Source of the DNA: Ignelater luminosus
Taxonomy: Eukaryota; Arthropoda; Insecta; Coleoptera; Elateridae
Reading direction: 5' to 3'
DNA: 64,000 nucleotides
NCBI GenBank assembly: GCA_011009095.1
Contig: VTPC01090912.1
Span: 14,610 to 78,609, forward strand
Shown here: positions 47,390-57,708 of the stretch, one piece after another
Numbering within the stretch: position 1 is the stretch's first letter
How the letters are laid out: each line of letters opens with the position of its first letter
The notes under the pieces: generated by a model
Told to the model about the DNA's origin: nothing
The model's database searches: none
The model's input: the letters and a program-made list of their open reading frames with translations, nothing else
Program-made: the position numbers and the translations under genes

Positions 47390-48800
47390 AATACATGAAC
47401 CACTCGGAAGGATCCCTTAGATTTTGGTAAAATTTTCTTACTGGTCCCAATGTTTGGTCCACTATCAATCAACATTAGTACCAAGTCACCTTCCACATAT
47501 TTATCAGCTTCTCGTCTCTATTCGTCATAATGAGCCTTTTTTCTTTAACTGGCTATCAGTGATATGGCGCTTAATGCGAGACCGCAGGTCGTAAATAGAC
47601 TTTCTCGATGGCATCGCGTAGGGTATTCTTCAATAACGTAGCTTCCACCATGGGTGTGGCCTGATATCTCAATAAAGCTTTCGCAGAAATTATATTGATG
47701 CTTTTATCGAATGACGTATTGAAGACACTCTCGACTTGTCTCACATATGTATTCGATTTGTCACTGCTGTCTTCAACATTAGAGGTTGCAGACATTCTAT
47801 CGTTTGATTATAATTTTTGCATTGACAGTTCGACAGTGGAGTTGTGACGGCATTCAAAACATGTTTAATTGAATATGATTTACAAACGAAACAAAAAGTA
47901 CGTGAAGTGAAAGCACTACGGTAGTCACTGATGATTCGAGAAGGTGCACCGAGAAGGCATCCAATGGCTTGTAGCACGCAAACGACAATGCGAGCTTTTT
48001 GTGACTTGACAACTTCGATAATGATGAAACTATTATCAGAAGAAAGGTATGTGTGCTTGGAGTGTAATAAGGAGTCGGAACTTTCTTAATCGGGTGTAAT
48101 TTACAGTTTCTTTCCTGGGCACGGTTTGTAATATGATGAAACGTCACATTTTGTCAAACCAATAATCGAGTTGTAGACGTTGTAGGGCGTGTTCAATAAT
48201 TAAATGCCCAACTTTATCGTAACATAATCAAAGAACCTGTCTGTAGCTTTGGGAAATACTGTTTGGTTTACGGATTGACCAGTTTAGCTTGTAAGATTTT
48301 ATAGATTTAAGATAGTTGTGCACCTAGGATCCAGTCACGCTCGATCAGATCAACTTGATTAATTTTGTTTTGAATGACAGGACAATGACTAAGTGCGTCT
48401 ACATGAGTCGTACAAGAACCAGGCTTGTACTTTATCTTAAACAAATACTTTTGTATTTCCAATCACCATCTTCATATTCTGGGAATTGGGTCTTTTTTAG
48501 ATAGTGCTGTTCGAAAGGCATTGCAGTCTGTGATGACTGTAAACTGCATAGCCCAACAAATAAGCTCTAAAGTACACGACGTAACTCGTAGGAATAGCAT
48601 TATCTCTGGTCAATGGGGGTTTGTTTGCTGAAATAGGCAACTACTTTTGCGTCCTTGATCTTGCATCTTGATTCTATCAAGTGCCAGTACAAGAAGACTC
48701 CATTAGTAAAACTGCATTTGTAACACCCACCTCCCATTCGTCGCAAACGGTTTTGTACACTTAACAGTTGTCTTTTTCAACTTACAACATTACTAGATGA
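47390..48800 (-). pseudogene. gypsy pol remnant: RNase H and integrase
   Basis: From 48780 leftwards: RNase H pieces (IKDAKVVAYFSKQTP, YLLGYAVYS, VITDCNAFRTALSKKD, about 48660-48490), the linker KYKPGSCTTHVDALSHCPV (48420) and IERDWILGAQLS (48320). Then come integrase pieces: NCKLHPIKKVPTPYYT (48090), GAPSRIISDYRSAFTS with the second catalytic Asp (47945), YSIKHVLNAVTTP (47870), and a C-terminal part NTSFDKSINIISAKALL (47710). Stops and frameshifts throughout. Confidence 0.82.
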
Positions 48801-48947
48801 AGATGAACTAGACAAATTTGATGGAATCCCATGTTTATATGTTTGTTTCTTTGAGAATATTACACGAAAGCCTCACGATTTTTACAAACCTTCACTTTTT
48901 TGCATTAAACCCCTCTAAATTGCAGGAGGTGTATCCCACTCCTGATT

Positions 48948-49199
48948 TGTAAAATTTATCATTGTATTTTGCAAAATTAATTAAAAATGCAGTGCATTTC
49001 AATTAAGTACAACACGTTTATTCACTTGAACTACCCTTAAATATTAATACATTCTCAAGAATGTTCCCAAGATCCCCTGTGCGTTACGGCTAATTAAAGT
49101 CGTTCGTTGCCAACAGACCATAAATAAGCTAAAGAATAATATTCATAACTTCTAGTTAAATAAACATTTGGCAACGTCGCGTCGTCCCCGAATTCTAAA
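48948..49199 (-). repeat. gypsy 5' LTR
   Basis: Collinear with the left LTR with substitutions and gaps. The terminal TG has decayed to TT. Confidence 0.78.
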
Positions 49200-50429
49200 A
49201 TAATTAAATCAGAACAATTCACAAAGGGTAGCATTATGGTGAATTCGACTTGCCGCCGTTAAATACTACTAGATGACTACTTACATTTTACAGATCACTT
49301 GTCTTAGACTTTAGCTGAACTGAAAATGTAGCCAGTCTTTTTAAAAATTTCTACAGTGAAGTATTTTGAAAACGTACTTATTTTTCAAGTACCTAGTTAC
49401 ATCTCATTGTGAGCGAGTCTTTAGATAAAATTAACTGAGGAAGTATTGAATTTGAGGTTCAGATATCCTTACTTGTGAATAGAAGTAAAAGATTAGGTTC
49501 ATCAATTTTTTCTCCATTCGGAACCATAAGAATGATGGGCGAATTATATGATCTTGATTATTATCAGTAAAGAACGAATTACAACAACTTGTGACTCGCA
49601 GCCTACGTTCACAATTATAAGAAATATCCTAAGCGGTGTATATAATCGTAATGAGGATGATTTCCGTTTTGCATTAATTTTTTTGTGGCTTGGACAAAGA
49701 TAAATCTGGTGCCCAATGGGTTATCACAATGTCATAACTGTTATGACATAAGAACGCTCTGACTGAATCTGTATGATGATACTGAAGCGACATGAGAAAC
49801 AGCTGCAAAAGTTACAAATTGCGATGATTCCAGAGCATATTCTTTTTTATTGTTAACTACCATATTCAAATGTAAGGAAAATCTACCTACTGTAGTAATG
49901 TTCTGTATCAGTCCGATCATACAAAAGAAGTTTTATTGATAAGATGCATGTTATAACTGTCGAAATTCTTTGTTCTCTTGTGGTTACTGCCCTGCTCTTC
50001 ATCGTTATTTTTATCATTATCATCATTTTTGCATAAGTTTTCCTACTTTTATTTGAGACAGTAACCTCGTCGTCTACCAGCGCATATAAAAGCAGTATTA
50101 CATACCTAACATAAAGTAATGTTATTTGCCGGCTTAGTGACGTATAACCGACTAAACTCGTGTCACTTTATCTAAATGCTACCGTGTACTGGACTAAAAC
50201 AGCGTTTGAAAATGATTATGTTTCATTGTGCCCACTAGTAACGATTTTCAAAATTTTTTGTACGTAGTTCTGGATGAATGATGACTAAGGTTTGTGTCAT
50301 TTAACCTTGGGATACCGCATCTCATCTCAACGTGTATAGGACAGTCGGTATTCTAAACTAGATAACTACTGGGAATTCTGCAGCAGGCTTTTACTCAATA
50401 AAGGTCATCCATCATTAATAGATAACCCT
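49200..50429. other. Intergenic, no gene seen
   Basis: A+T-rich sequence without supported features. The last ~100 bases may belong to the 3' UTR of the following LINE. Confidence 0.35.
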
Positions 50430-52300
50430 TGTGGGTCAAGCAACCCTTCTATCAAAGCTCTCCTTTCCAGCGCAACGCGATTACTTCAAACGGTACGCAA
50501 CATACAAATTTAGAAACGCTAATGTAAAGGATTACTACAGGTCTTGTAGGCCCATGGCTTGTTTTTCTATCTTCTGCCACTGCTTCCTATCATACGTGTT
50601 TTGCTTCCATTCGAACACTCCTAACTTCTTTAAATCTTCTACTTCTTTCCTCCATCTCGACCTTGGCCTTTCTTTTTTTCTTGTCCCTCCTATGGTGTGT
50701 TCCAGTACCGCCTTGGTCGCCCTTCCCTGTACCATTCTCTCTATGTGCCCTGCCCACCTTAGCCTTTGTACTTCAATTACATTTACTACGTCCGGTTCGG
50801 TATACAAGTCCTTTAATTCTTCATTAGACCTTCTTTCCCATATTTCCCCTATCCTTTTTCCACCATAAATTTTCCTAAGAATTTTTCGTTTCCATGTCTC
50901 CAATTGTTTTTGTTCTACTTTTTCCATTGTCCACGTTTCACTCTCGTACGTTACTACTGGTCTGATAACTGTCTTGTACACTCTTACTTTCACTGTTCGC
51001 GAACAGATTTTTGATGTAAGCGCCTTGTTCAACGCATCCACACATTTGTTCGCCGCCACTAATCTTGATAAATATTTGGTTAGCAGTTGACCTTCCTTTA
51101 CGAAAACCGCACTGATAATCTCCTACTATTCTTTCCATTGCACTTTTTAATCTATTTTTTATGCGCATTGCCAAAATTTTGTATGCTACATTAAGTAATG
51201 CTATGCCCCTATAGTTTTCGCAATCTGCTTTTGTACCCTTCTTATGCAATAGGCGTATCACTGCACTGTTGAGGCTCTTCTTCTAGCCATATCTTTCTTA
51301 TTAGGCATTGTAAGCTCTTCTCTAGTCCTTTCCCCCTTCTTTGAACAGTTCTGCTGTCAGGCCATCTTTACCAGGACTTCTGTAATTTTTTTAATTTCTT
51401 ATTATTTCTTTTATCTCATTCACGTCTGGTGGTTGTTCATCGTTTTCAGTGTGCTCCTCTTCTAATACCTGTTCTTGATTATCATATTCTCCCACGTCTT
51501 CTTATGCCGCATTATTTAACAACTCCCGGAAGTATTCCGCTCATCTTTCTAAAATCGCGCTTTTTTCCGCAATTAGTTTTTCTTTTCTATCTTTATGGAG
51601 TATTGTTCTTGCAGATACCCTTGTTTTTCCTTTCTTACTCCCTGGTATAAATTTCTAATTTTTTTACTTCTATATGCGTCCTCTATTTCCTTAATTTTCT
51701 TCTCCTTGAGTTTTCTTTTTTTCTCTCATTATTTTCTTGCATTTTCTTCGCTGCTCTTTATATATCTCCTTTTCTGTTTTAGTTTCTCTATTTAACATAT
51801 TGATTCTTACTTTATTTCGTATCTTTAATTCAGTTTCACATTCACTCTTATAACACTCTTCCCTTTTCCTGTTATCCTTATTCATGCTTTTTCCTGCCGC
51901 TTGTGACATATTTTGCTCAATTTTCTTCCACTCTTCCTCTATACTTTCATTTCCTATTATTTCACATTTTTCTTGCAATAATTTCCTATATTTTATCGTT
52001 TCTTCTGGAGTTCGTACCCTTTTCACGTTTATACCCTTCTCCCTTCCTGTTTTCTTTTTGCTTGTTAAAGGTACTATCTGTTTCATTTTAACTCCTAGTA
52101 AAAGATGATCACTATCTGTGTCCAATCCTCTATACGTTCTAACATCTGTGACGCATAAACCATCTTTCTTATCTATTAGTACATGATCTATTTGATTTAT
52201 GTAGGTATCTTACCATCTGGTGCTCTCCACATACCTTTATATATATCCTTTCTCTGAAAGTAGGCCTACCGGTGCTTTTAATTCTCATATTCTTTCCTAT
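50430..52300 (-). pseudogene. RTE-clade LINE, 5'-truncated, RT core deleted
   Basis: From 52270 leftwards: the end of the endonuclease (YKGMWRAPDGKIPT, INQIDHVLIDKKDGLCVTD, LDTDSDHLLLGVKMK at about 52110), a long charged linker, and the RT fingers (HKKGTKADCENYRGIALL, GDYQCGFRKGRSTANQIF at about 51090). A jump to the C-terminal region follows (KICSRTVKVRVYKTVIRP, YESETWTMEKVEQKQLETW, LRWAGHIERMVQGRATKA) ending QAMGLQDL at 50535. About 200 residues, including the YADD active site, are missing at about 51065. The 174-codon C-terminal frame is otherwise intact. Sequence is distinct from the other RTE copies in the window. Confidence 0.82.
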
Positions 52301-53877
52301 TGCGAAGATCTATTGTAGATAACAGAAACAAACAATCTTTGAAAGTACAGGATATTTTCAAACTTTTTTATTAGTATAAATTCTCCATGCCTTCAAGTAA
52401 TCATCAGTTAGGTTAGTAAGTTGCGCCAATCAGATGCTTAACAGATTTGTGACAATACTATGGAAGTCATTTTTGTTCTTATTCTTCATAATTGTAAATG
52501 TAGTTCCTTTTATATTGTCTTATTTATAATGAACAGACATTTATTCAATCCCATATTTTTGCCTGCATTGACTCTAGTTTAAAACAATATTTGATTTGCT
52601 ATTGGTCCCCTGGTATAATATAAACTCATGTCAGAATATTTTACAAAACATGCTTTAAATATTAAATATACATAGTTATGTTATTTATCAACTAGTGCCT
52701 TTTCATCATCGGTACCCATGTGTGGTGCACACACAGCACACACCTTGTATTGTCTTTGAGCTCAGAAAGCCAGATATATTTTGAAAGTAAACTTGGCTTG
52801 ATCTGCACTTCAGCTTCCATCATATACTACACTGAATTAACCACTCAGTTGTGGTTAATCATTGAAAATTTACAAAAGTCTATGTAAGCTATGATTTGGA
52901 CCAAGAATCAAAGTTACTCCATGCCAGGTTTACTTTTAAGAAACCCCAAACTTTTTGTACGAGTTGATGTATGGCTTGTTTGTGTTTTACATACAAAAGT
53001 GAAACAGAATTCAGTAACCAAAGTCATGGATTTGCCTAACGGCAGGTAATATTTTGCATTTTCAAAATACTGCAACTCCATGCGAGATTTTCAGTACAAT
53101 TTATTAAGTTTTATCTGCTTTTTCTGAAAGTGGAGACGGGTATTAAGATTAGAGGGATGAGTGGTGCACTATTTAATAGTTAAATGTTCTAAAATTGAAG
53201 TCTAGAAGACAAGCAAGTAGTTTTAAATTCTAACAGTTTTAAATGCATTAAATGAGAACAAAGCAAGTTATTAAATTGGATAATTCGTATATGCAGTAGT
53301 TCAATCTTTTGAGCTCTTGAGCTCCAGCCATTTTTAACTAAAATGAGTTCATTATAATAAATTGAGTATTTATAAAATAAGATCCTTTGTAGATAAGAGT
53401 TTAAGATCAATAGTCAGAATTTGGCACTCAAAGAATAAATTGTACACAAGGAAAAATAAATGATTTCTGTGCATCACAAAAAGAATCTGAAACATCTACT
53501 ACCATGATAATTAGACTGATATAAAAACCAACTGTACATGTATACTCACGTTACATATTTTAGGGGAATTTCCAATTAGGGTCCATTAAAATCGTGAGTA
53601 GTTATATTAGAAGGGGAAAGATCTCAGTTATCAGATATTCTTTCATTATACTTTTACTTTTTTTTCAGTATAGTGGAATATATTTATAATACAAAACAAC
53701 TGGTTTATATTACACATTTTGTAGGGAGAAATTTGATCTTGTACACCTGGATTGGTCACAGTTGCAAATTAATTTTGTACTATATATGTTCTACTTGTTA
53801 TTCTACACTGAAAAAATAATACCACAAATTCTCAAGATAACATTTAATAAATTAAAAAGAATACAAAACAAATAAGA
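52301..53877. other. Intergenic, no gene seen
   Basis: A+T-rich 3' flank of the ataxin-10 gene. No supported gene or repeat. Confidence 0.35.
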
Positions 53878-53883
53878 TTTATT
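53878..53883 (-). terminator. Probable poly(A) signal of the ataxin-10 gene
   Basis: AATAAA on the minus strand overlaps the TAA stop codon (53881-53879). No other AATAAA was noticed shortly downstream, so the 3' UTR may be only about 20 bases. Confidence 0.5.
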
Positions 53884-55452
53884 TTGAATTATGCTGAGGA
53901 AGAGGTAAAAGACTTATTTTATTTGTTCCATCATCATGCAACGTAAGCCCCATCTCTTGTAGGGTAGAACAATCAACTACACCTTGCTGTGTCAATCTTG
54001 CAATTACTTCCTGATTTGCCAAGTTGTTTTCGCATAAATTTCGAACTGCTAGAATTGCCCATTGTATTATAACTAATTATGTTAAAGAAATATTTATTTG
54101 ATTTATCAGAATTTCTAATTAAGAATTCAAAACAAAAGGATACAAGGATTACGTGCATCGATATTACAACAATCCAATAGCAGAGGAATGCAATCCAATT
54201 CCCTCAGCTGCAATTTTTAAAATTAACAAAAATTAACTTCTATAGCAAGCTAAATTAATACCTGATCTTGATTAGCCTTATTTTTCCATGATGCATTACC
54301 TAAAAACTGTATCAAGTTGGCTTTAAAGCCAAAAGTTGGATTTTTCTGAGCCTCACTATTGGTCGATGTTACATCTGATAATTTTTGCATAGGAGTAAAA
54401 TTATTTTGCGATTCTTTACCAATATTATGAATATTTCTTAAAAGAAAAGCACAATCTATTAATAAACTTTTATCTTCTTGTAACTGGTTACGATAGAGAT
54501 CTTGAGCACATAAAGAAGCTAATATTTCTGATAATATTACTACCTCTTGTGGGTCTAATTGATCTACATCATTTGTAACTGTTTTCAAGATACAATCAGA
54601 TTTCTTTTTAAATTGGTTAGTTAACAATTCTACTACATCCCTGCTCACAAGAAAATTTTCACTTTTAGACATAATTAATTCTTGTAAATATGACAAAATT
54701 ATCAACCTTTGATTAACTTCAAAACTTTCATAGTTGCTCATAAATTCCATTTCTTGCAAAAATACTTCTAGTAAAAATAAGTAATATTCATTTTCATCAG
54801 TTACAACTCCATCAATAATATAATTATAAATTCCTTTACAATTCTTTATCAAATTTCTGTTTAGATAAATAATATTATACATTAAGGCTGCTGAATAATA
54901 AGAATAATCTGAAATTTCAAACAAATCTACAAGAATATCTTGTAACATCTCCCAAATTTTAATTGCAGCCTCTGGATTTTTTGTAACTATATTAATTAGA
55001 AACTGCAATATAATTTTAACACTCGCATTATCACATTTTATATATATTTCTATAATTCTTCTGGCACTACATATAATGAAATCATTTTTTATAATTAAAT
55101 CTTGTATTTCTCGATTAAATACGGCAGCATTTCTTAATGCCCTAAACACTTCTTTTATTAATTCAAATTGATTTTCAGTAACACAACCTTCGGTTAGTTT
55201 ATCATTCAACGTTGCTAATATAGAACTCAATATTTCTATAGTGTTCTTCGATGTAGAAATTCTGCAAACACAGATTGTCATTTATGAAAAAAAAATAGCT
55301 TTTACATACAGATTTGGTTTTCCAGTATTTTCGTCCCGCGTAATTATAAATTTCCCTTTTATATATAAAATTAAGTCTTTATATTGTTCACTGCTTAAAT
55401 AATTAATCACCAAATCTCCATCAAGTTTCACTAGACTTGACATGCTTGACAT
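53879..55452 (-). CDS. Atxn10: Ataxin-10 homologue, four coding exons
   Basis: The coding exons are 55452-55310, 55261-54262, 54207-54144 and 54072-53879, joined by GT/AG introns of 48, 54 and 71 nt. Exon phases agree and give 1,401 nt and 466 residues, close to the 475 of human ATXN10. The first of two nearby ATGs (55452) is chosen. The C-terminal signature is clear: FGFKANLIQFLGNASWKN, then NQDQ/LRELDCIPLLLDCC, NIDARNPF, QWAILAVRNLCENN, matching the ataxin-10 domain. The N-terminal 350 residues are helical, armadillo-like. Ataxin-10 is a cytoplasmic scaffold-type protein reported in neuronal survival, O-GlcNAc transferase interaction and ciliary/cytokinetic roles. The insect function is inferred only. 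Reading frame intact throughout. It is head to head with the WDR20-like gene. Confidence 0.93.
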
Positions 55453-55943
55453 GTTTACAAATCTTTGAGGTTATAAAAAAATTTATATTATATGATTATG
55501 ATAATTATTATGGCCAACATTTGCTATTTAAATAACCCTAGAAGAAGATCCTTGAAATTTTTTAGTTATTGTTATTATATTAGATTGGTTAGATTTAGAT
55601 TATGTAATATTGAAAAAAACGTAAATAACATTTTAAAGCTGTCATTTTAATGTCATGTCCCATATGTCAACTCAGTTAAGTGTCAAGATAACCTCAAATT
55701 ATTAAAAATTTGTTAGATTCCTGTAGTTGGTGCTGATTAAAGAATTTGAAGAAACCTAGCGGTATCTAGTGATAACACTATAAGAGATTTTAAAATTGTA
55801 ATCTTCTAACCTCACTTATTCATTTGTAACCGGAATTATTTATTACCGTTAATCATTTATAAATAAATGGCTGTTGATTTTTAAAATTGTTTATATTAGT
55901 TTATGTAAACTTAACATGTAACCGAAGTGAATATTTCCAAGTT
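55453..55943. promoter_or_regulatory. Shared divergent promoter region of Atxn10 and Wdr20
   Basis: The two start codons face away from each other across 491 bases with no repeat between them. No TATA box at a convincing place was seen on either strand. TGTCA-rich sequence (55640-55685) and TCTAGTGATAACAC (about 55765) are candidate regulatory elements, function unknown. A bidirectional promoter is an inference from the arrangement. Confidence 0.5.
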
Positions 55944-57266
55944 ATGTCGTCGAGGATGTTAGGTCCAAAACCAGCAAGGGCAGAAGCATTGTGTAATCAA
56001 TCATTACTGGAAGCAGGAGAACGTCCTTTAGACCGTTCTTTAGCCGAACCAGGCGATGTTAAAACACAATTCGCGACCAGAGAAGGTACATATCGTTTAA
56101 TGACTCTTAGTGAATATTCTCGTCCGAATCGAGTTGGTTATCAAGCTCAGGGCCAATCACAACCACAAGTTAGAGTATCTTTAGTGTCTCTTCCAGACCA
56201 GGGTGAACGTATTTGTTTTAATCATGGAAGAGAAATTTATGTATATGTCTATAAAGGAATTAAAAAGGCAGCTGATTTAAGTAAGCCTTTGGACAAAAAG
56301 GTATATAAAGGCACTAATCCAACATGTCATGATTTTAATAGCGTTTCTGCAACTACAGAAAGTGTTAGTTTACTTATTGGTTTTAGTACAGGTCAAATTC
56401 AATTAATCGATCCAATTAAGAAAGAACTGAATAAATTATTTAATGAAGAACGTCTTATTGATAAAAGTCGAGTTACATGTTTACGGTGGGTACCTGGAAG
56501 TCGTTGTTTATTTTTAGCAGCACATGCTTCAGGACAGTTATATGTATACAACGAAGAATTACCATGTGGATCAACAACACCACATTATCAACCTTTTAAA
56601 TCGGGCGAAGGCTTTACCGTTAGTACCTGTAAAACAAAATCTACTCGAAACCCCTTGTTTCGGTGGTTACTTGGTAATGGAGCTGCCATCAATGAAATAG
56701 CATTTAGTCCAAATGGTACTCAATTAGCAATTGCATCGCAGGATGGACTATTACGAGTCTTTCATTATGATAGCATGGAATTATTGGGTACAGCACGTTC
56801 TTATTTTGGTGGATTGTTATGTGTAGCATGGTCAGGAGATGGTAGATTATTAGCAGCTGGTGGTGAAGATGATCTAGTAACAGTATGGTCTTTAGAACAA
56901 CGACGTGTAGTTGCTCGTGCGCAAGGACATCGATCGTGGGTTTCATCAGTAGCTTTCGATGTATATCTAGAAATGGAAGCATGTTACCGTCTAGGATCTG
57001 TAGGCCACGACACTCAATTATGTTTGTGGGAAATACCAGAAGATGCATTGGCACCACCCAGACCGAGAGCGAAACGACGATCTGATCCATTACAGCTTGT
57101 TGGAACACCAAGTTGTCCACGTTTAGATGAATGTCCAGTGTTAGAACCTTTAGTGTGTAAAAAAATTGCTCATGAACGTTTAACTGCGTTGGTATTTCGT
57201 ACAGACTGTATTATTACTGCCTGTCAGGATGGATATGTTTATACTTGGGCACGTCCACCAACTTGA
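55944..57266 (+). CDS. Wdr20: WDR20/DMWD-family WD40 repeat protein
   Basis: A single open frame gives 440 residues from the ATG at 55944. An in-frame ATG at 55887 would add 19 hydrophobic residues not expected in the family, so the later start is preferred. Family hallmarks run in order: VKTQFATREGTYRL (about residue 39), SEYSRPNRV, GREIYVYVYKGIKKAADLSK, LIDPIKKELNKLFNEERLI, TCKTKSTRNPLFRW, AFSPNGTQLAIASQDGLLRV, SYFGGLLCVAWS, GGEDDLVTVWSLEQ, QGHRSWVSSVAFD, RLGSVGHDTQLCLWE and CKKIAHERLTALVF. WDR20 binds and activates the USP12/USP46-UAF1 deubiquitinases in vertebrates; the same role here is inferred. It is shorter than vertebrate WDR20 (about 570) because the low-complexity insert between the last repeats is almost absent. 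Confidence 0.93.
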   Translation: MSSRMLGPKPARAEALCNQSLLEAGERPLDRSLAEPGDVKTQFATREGTYRLMTLSEYSRPNRVGYQAQGQSQPQVRVSLVSLPDQGERICFNHGREIYVYVYKGIKKAADLSKPLDKKVYKGTNPTCHDFNSVSATTESVSLLIGFSTGQIQLIDPIKKELNKLFNEERLIDKSRVTCLRWVPGSRCLFLAAHASGQLYVYNEELPCGSTTPHYQPFKSGEGFTVSTCKTKSTRNPLFRWLLGNGAAINEIAFSPNGTQLAIASQDGLLRVFHYDSMELLGTARSYFGGLLCVAWSGDGRLLAAGGEDDLVTVWSLEQRRVVARAQGHRSWVSSVAFDVYLEMEACYRLGSVGHDTQLCLWEIPEDALAPPRPRAKRRSDPLQLVGTPSCPRLDECPVLEPLVCKKIAHERLTALVFRTDCIITACQDGYVYTWARPPT

Positions 57267-57702
57267 ACTTAGTGAAATAATAGTTTTATTTTTTTTTAGT
57301 TGAAATTTTTTACTTTATCTGTTATAAAGATGAAGATGTAAATTAATTGCTTCAATTAGTTAAATTGTGTTTAATTAGGATATATTGTGTATGATAAAAC
57401 AAATGCCAAAACAGGTGCGTATATGTAATCTCGTACAAAACATAAATATCAGATCAGTGTTGCAAAAGTAAATCTCAGATTTTTTTTTAAGCAATCCAGT
57501 CATCCATATAGAGAGGAATCTTTTTATTGGTTTTAAGTTTTAGTATGAATTTTGAAAACCAAATTTTATGGCCATTTCATTTACTTAATTGAAATTTAAA
57601 GTTAGTGAATATGGTGCATATTGTTATTTATTTTGATAAATTCAAAATGCCATGAAATAAGGTTTTGAAATGTATGAATACTTTTTGAACATTAAAAAGG
57701 AT

Positions 57703-57708
57703 AATAAA
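57703..57708 (+). terminator. Candidate poly(A) signal of the WDR20-like gene
   Basis: AATAAA about 440 bases after the stop codon, on the plus strand. It is the first exact match noticed downstream. Weak evidence on its own. Confidence 0.3.

Larger units (their letters stand above)
46329..49199 (-). mobile_element. Ty3/gypsy LTR retrotransposon, internally deleted
   Basis: LTRs of about 266 bp (left, 3') and 252 bp (right, 5') are recognisable by shared blocks such as CATTCTCAAGAATGTT and TCGTTGCCAACAGACCATAA. Between them, on the minus strand, lie RNase H and integrase remnants only. Gag, protease and RT are absent, so at least half of the element has been deleted next to the 5' LTR. A 40-bp tandem array sits between integrase and the 3' LTR. 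No clear 4-6 bp target duplication was found. The element is of the env-less gypsy type as far as can be seen. Confidence 0.85.

Noticed and set aside
46329-49199. An env-bearing endogenous retrovirus
   Set aside because: Only RNase H and integrase remnants were found. The space between integrase and the 3' LTR is a non-coding tandem array with no envelope-like sequence.
55887-55943. Upstream in-frame ATG as the start of the WDR20-like protein
   Set aside because: It adds 19 residues unlike the family's N-terminus. The ATG at 55944 begins a more plausible sequence.
56704-57120. 138-codon minus-strand frame
   Set aside because: Antisense to the well-supported WDR20-like coding sequence.
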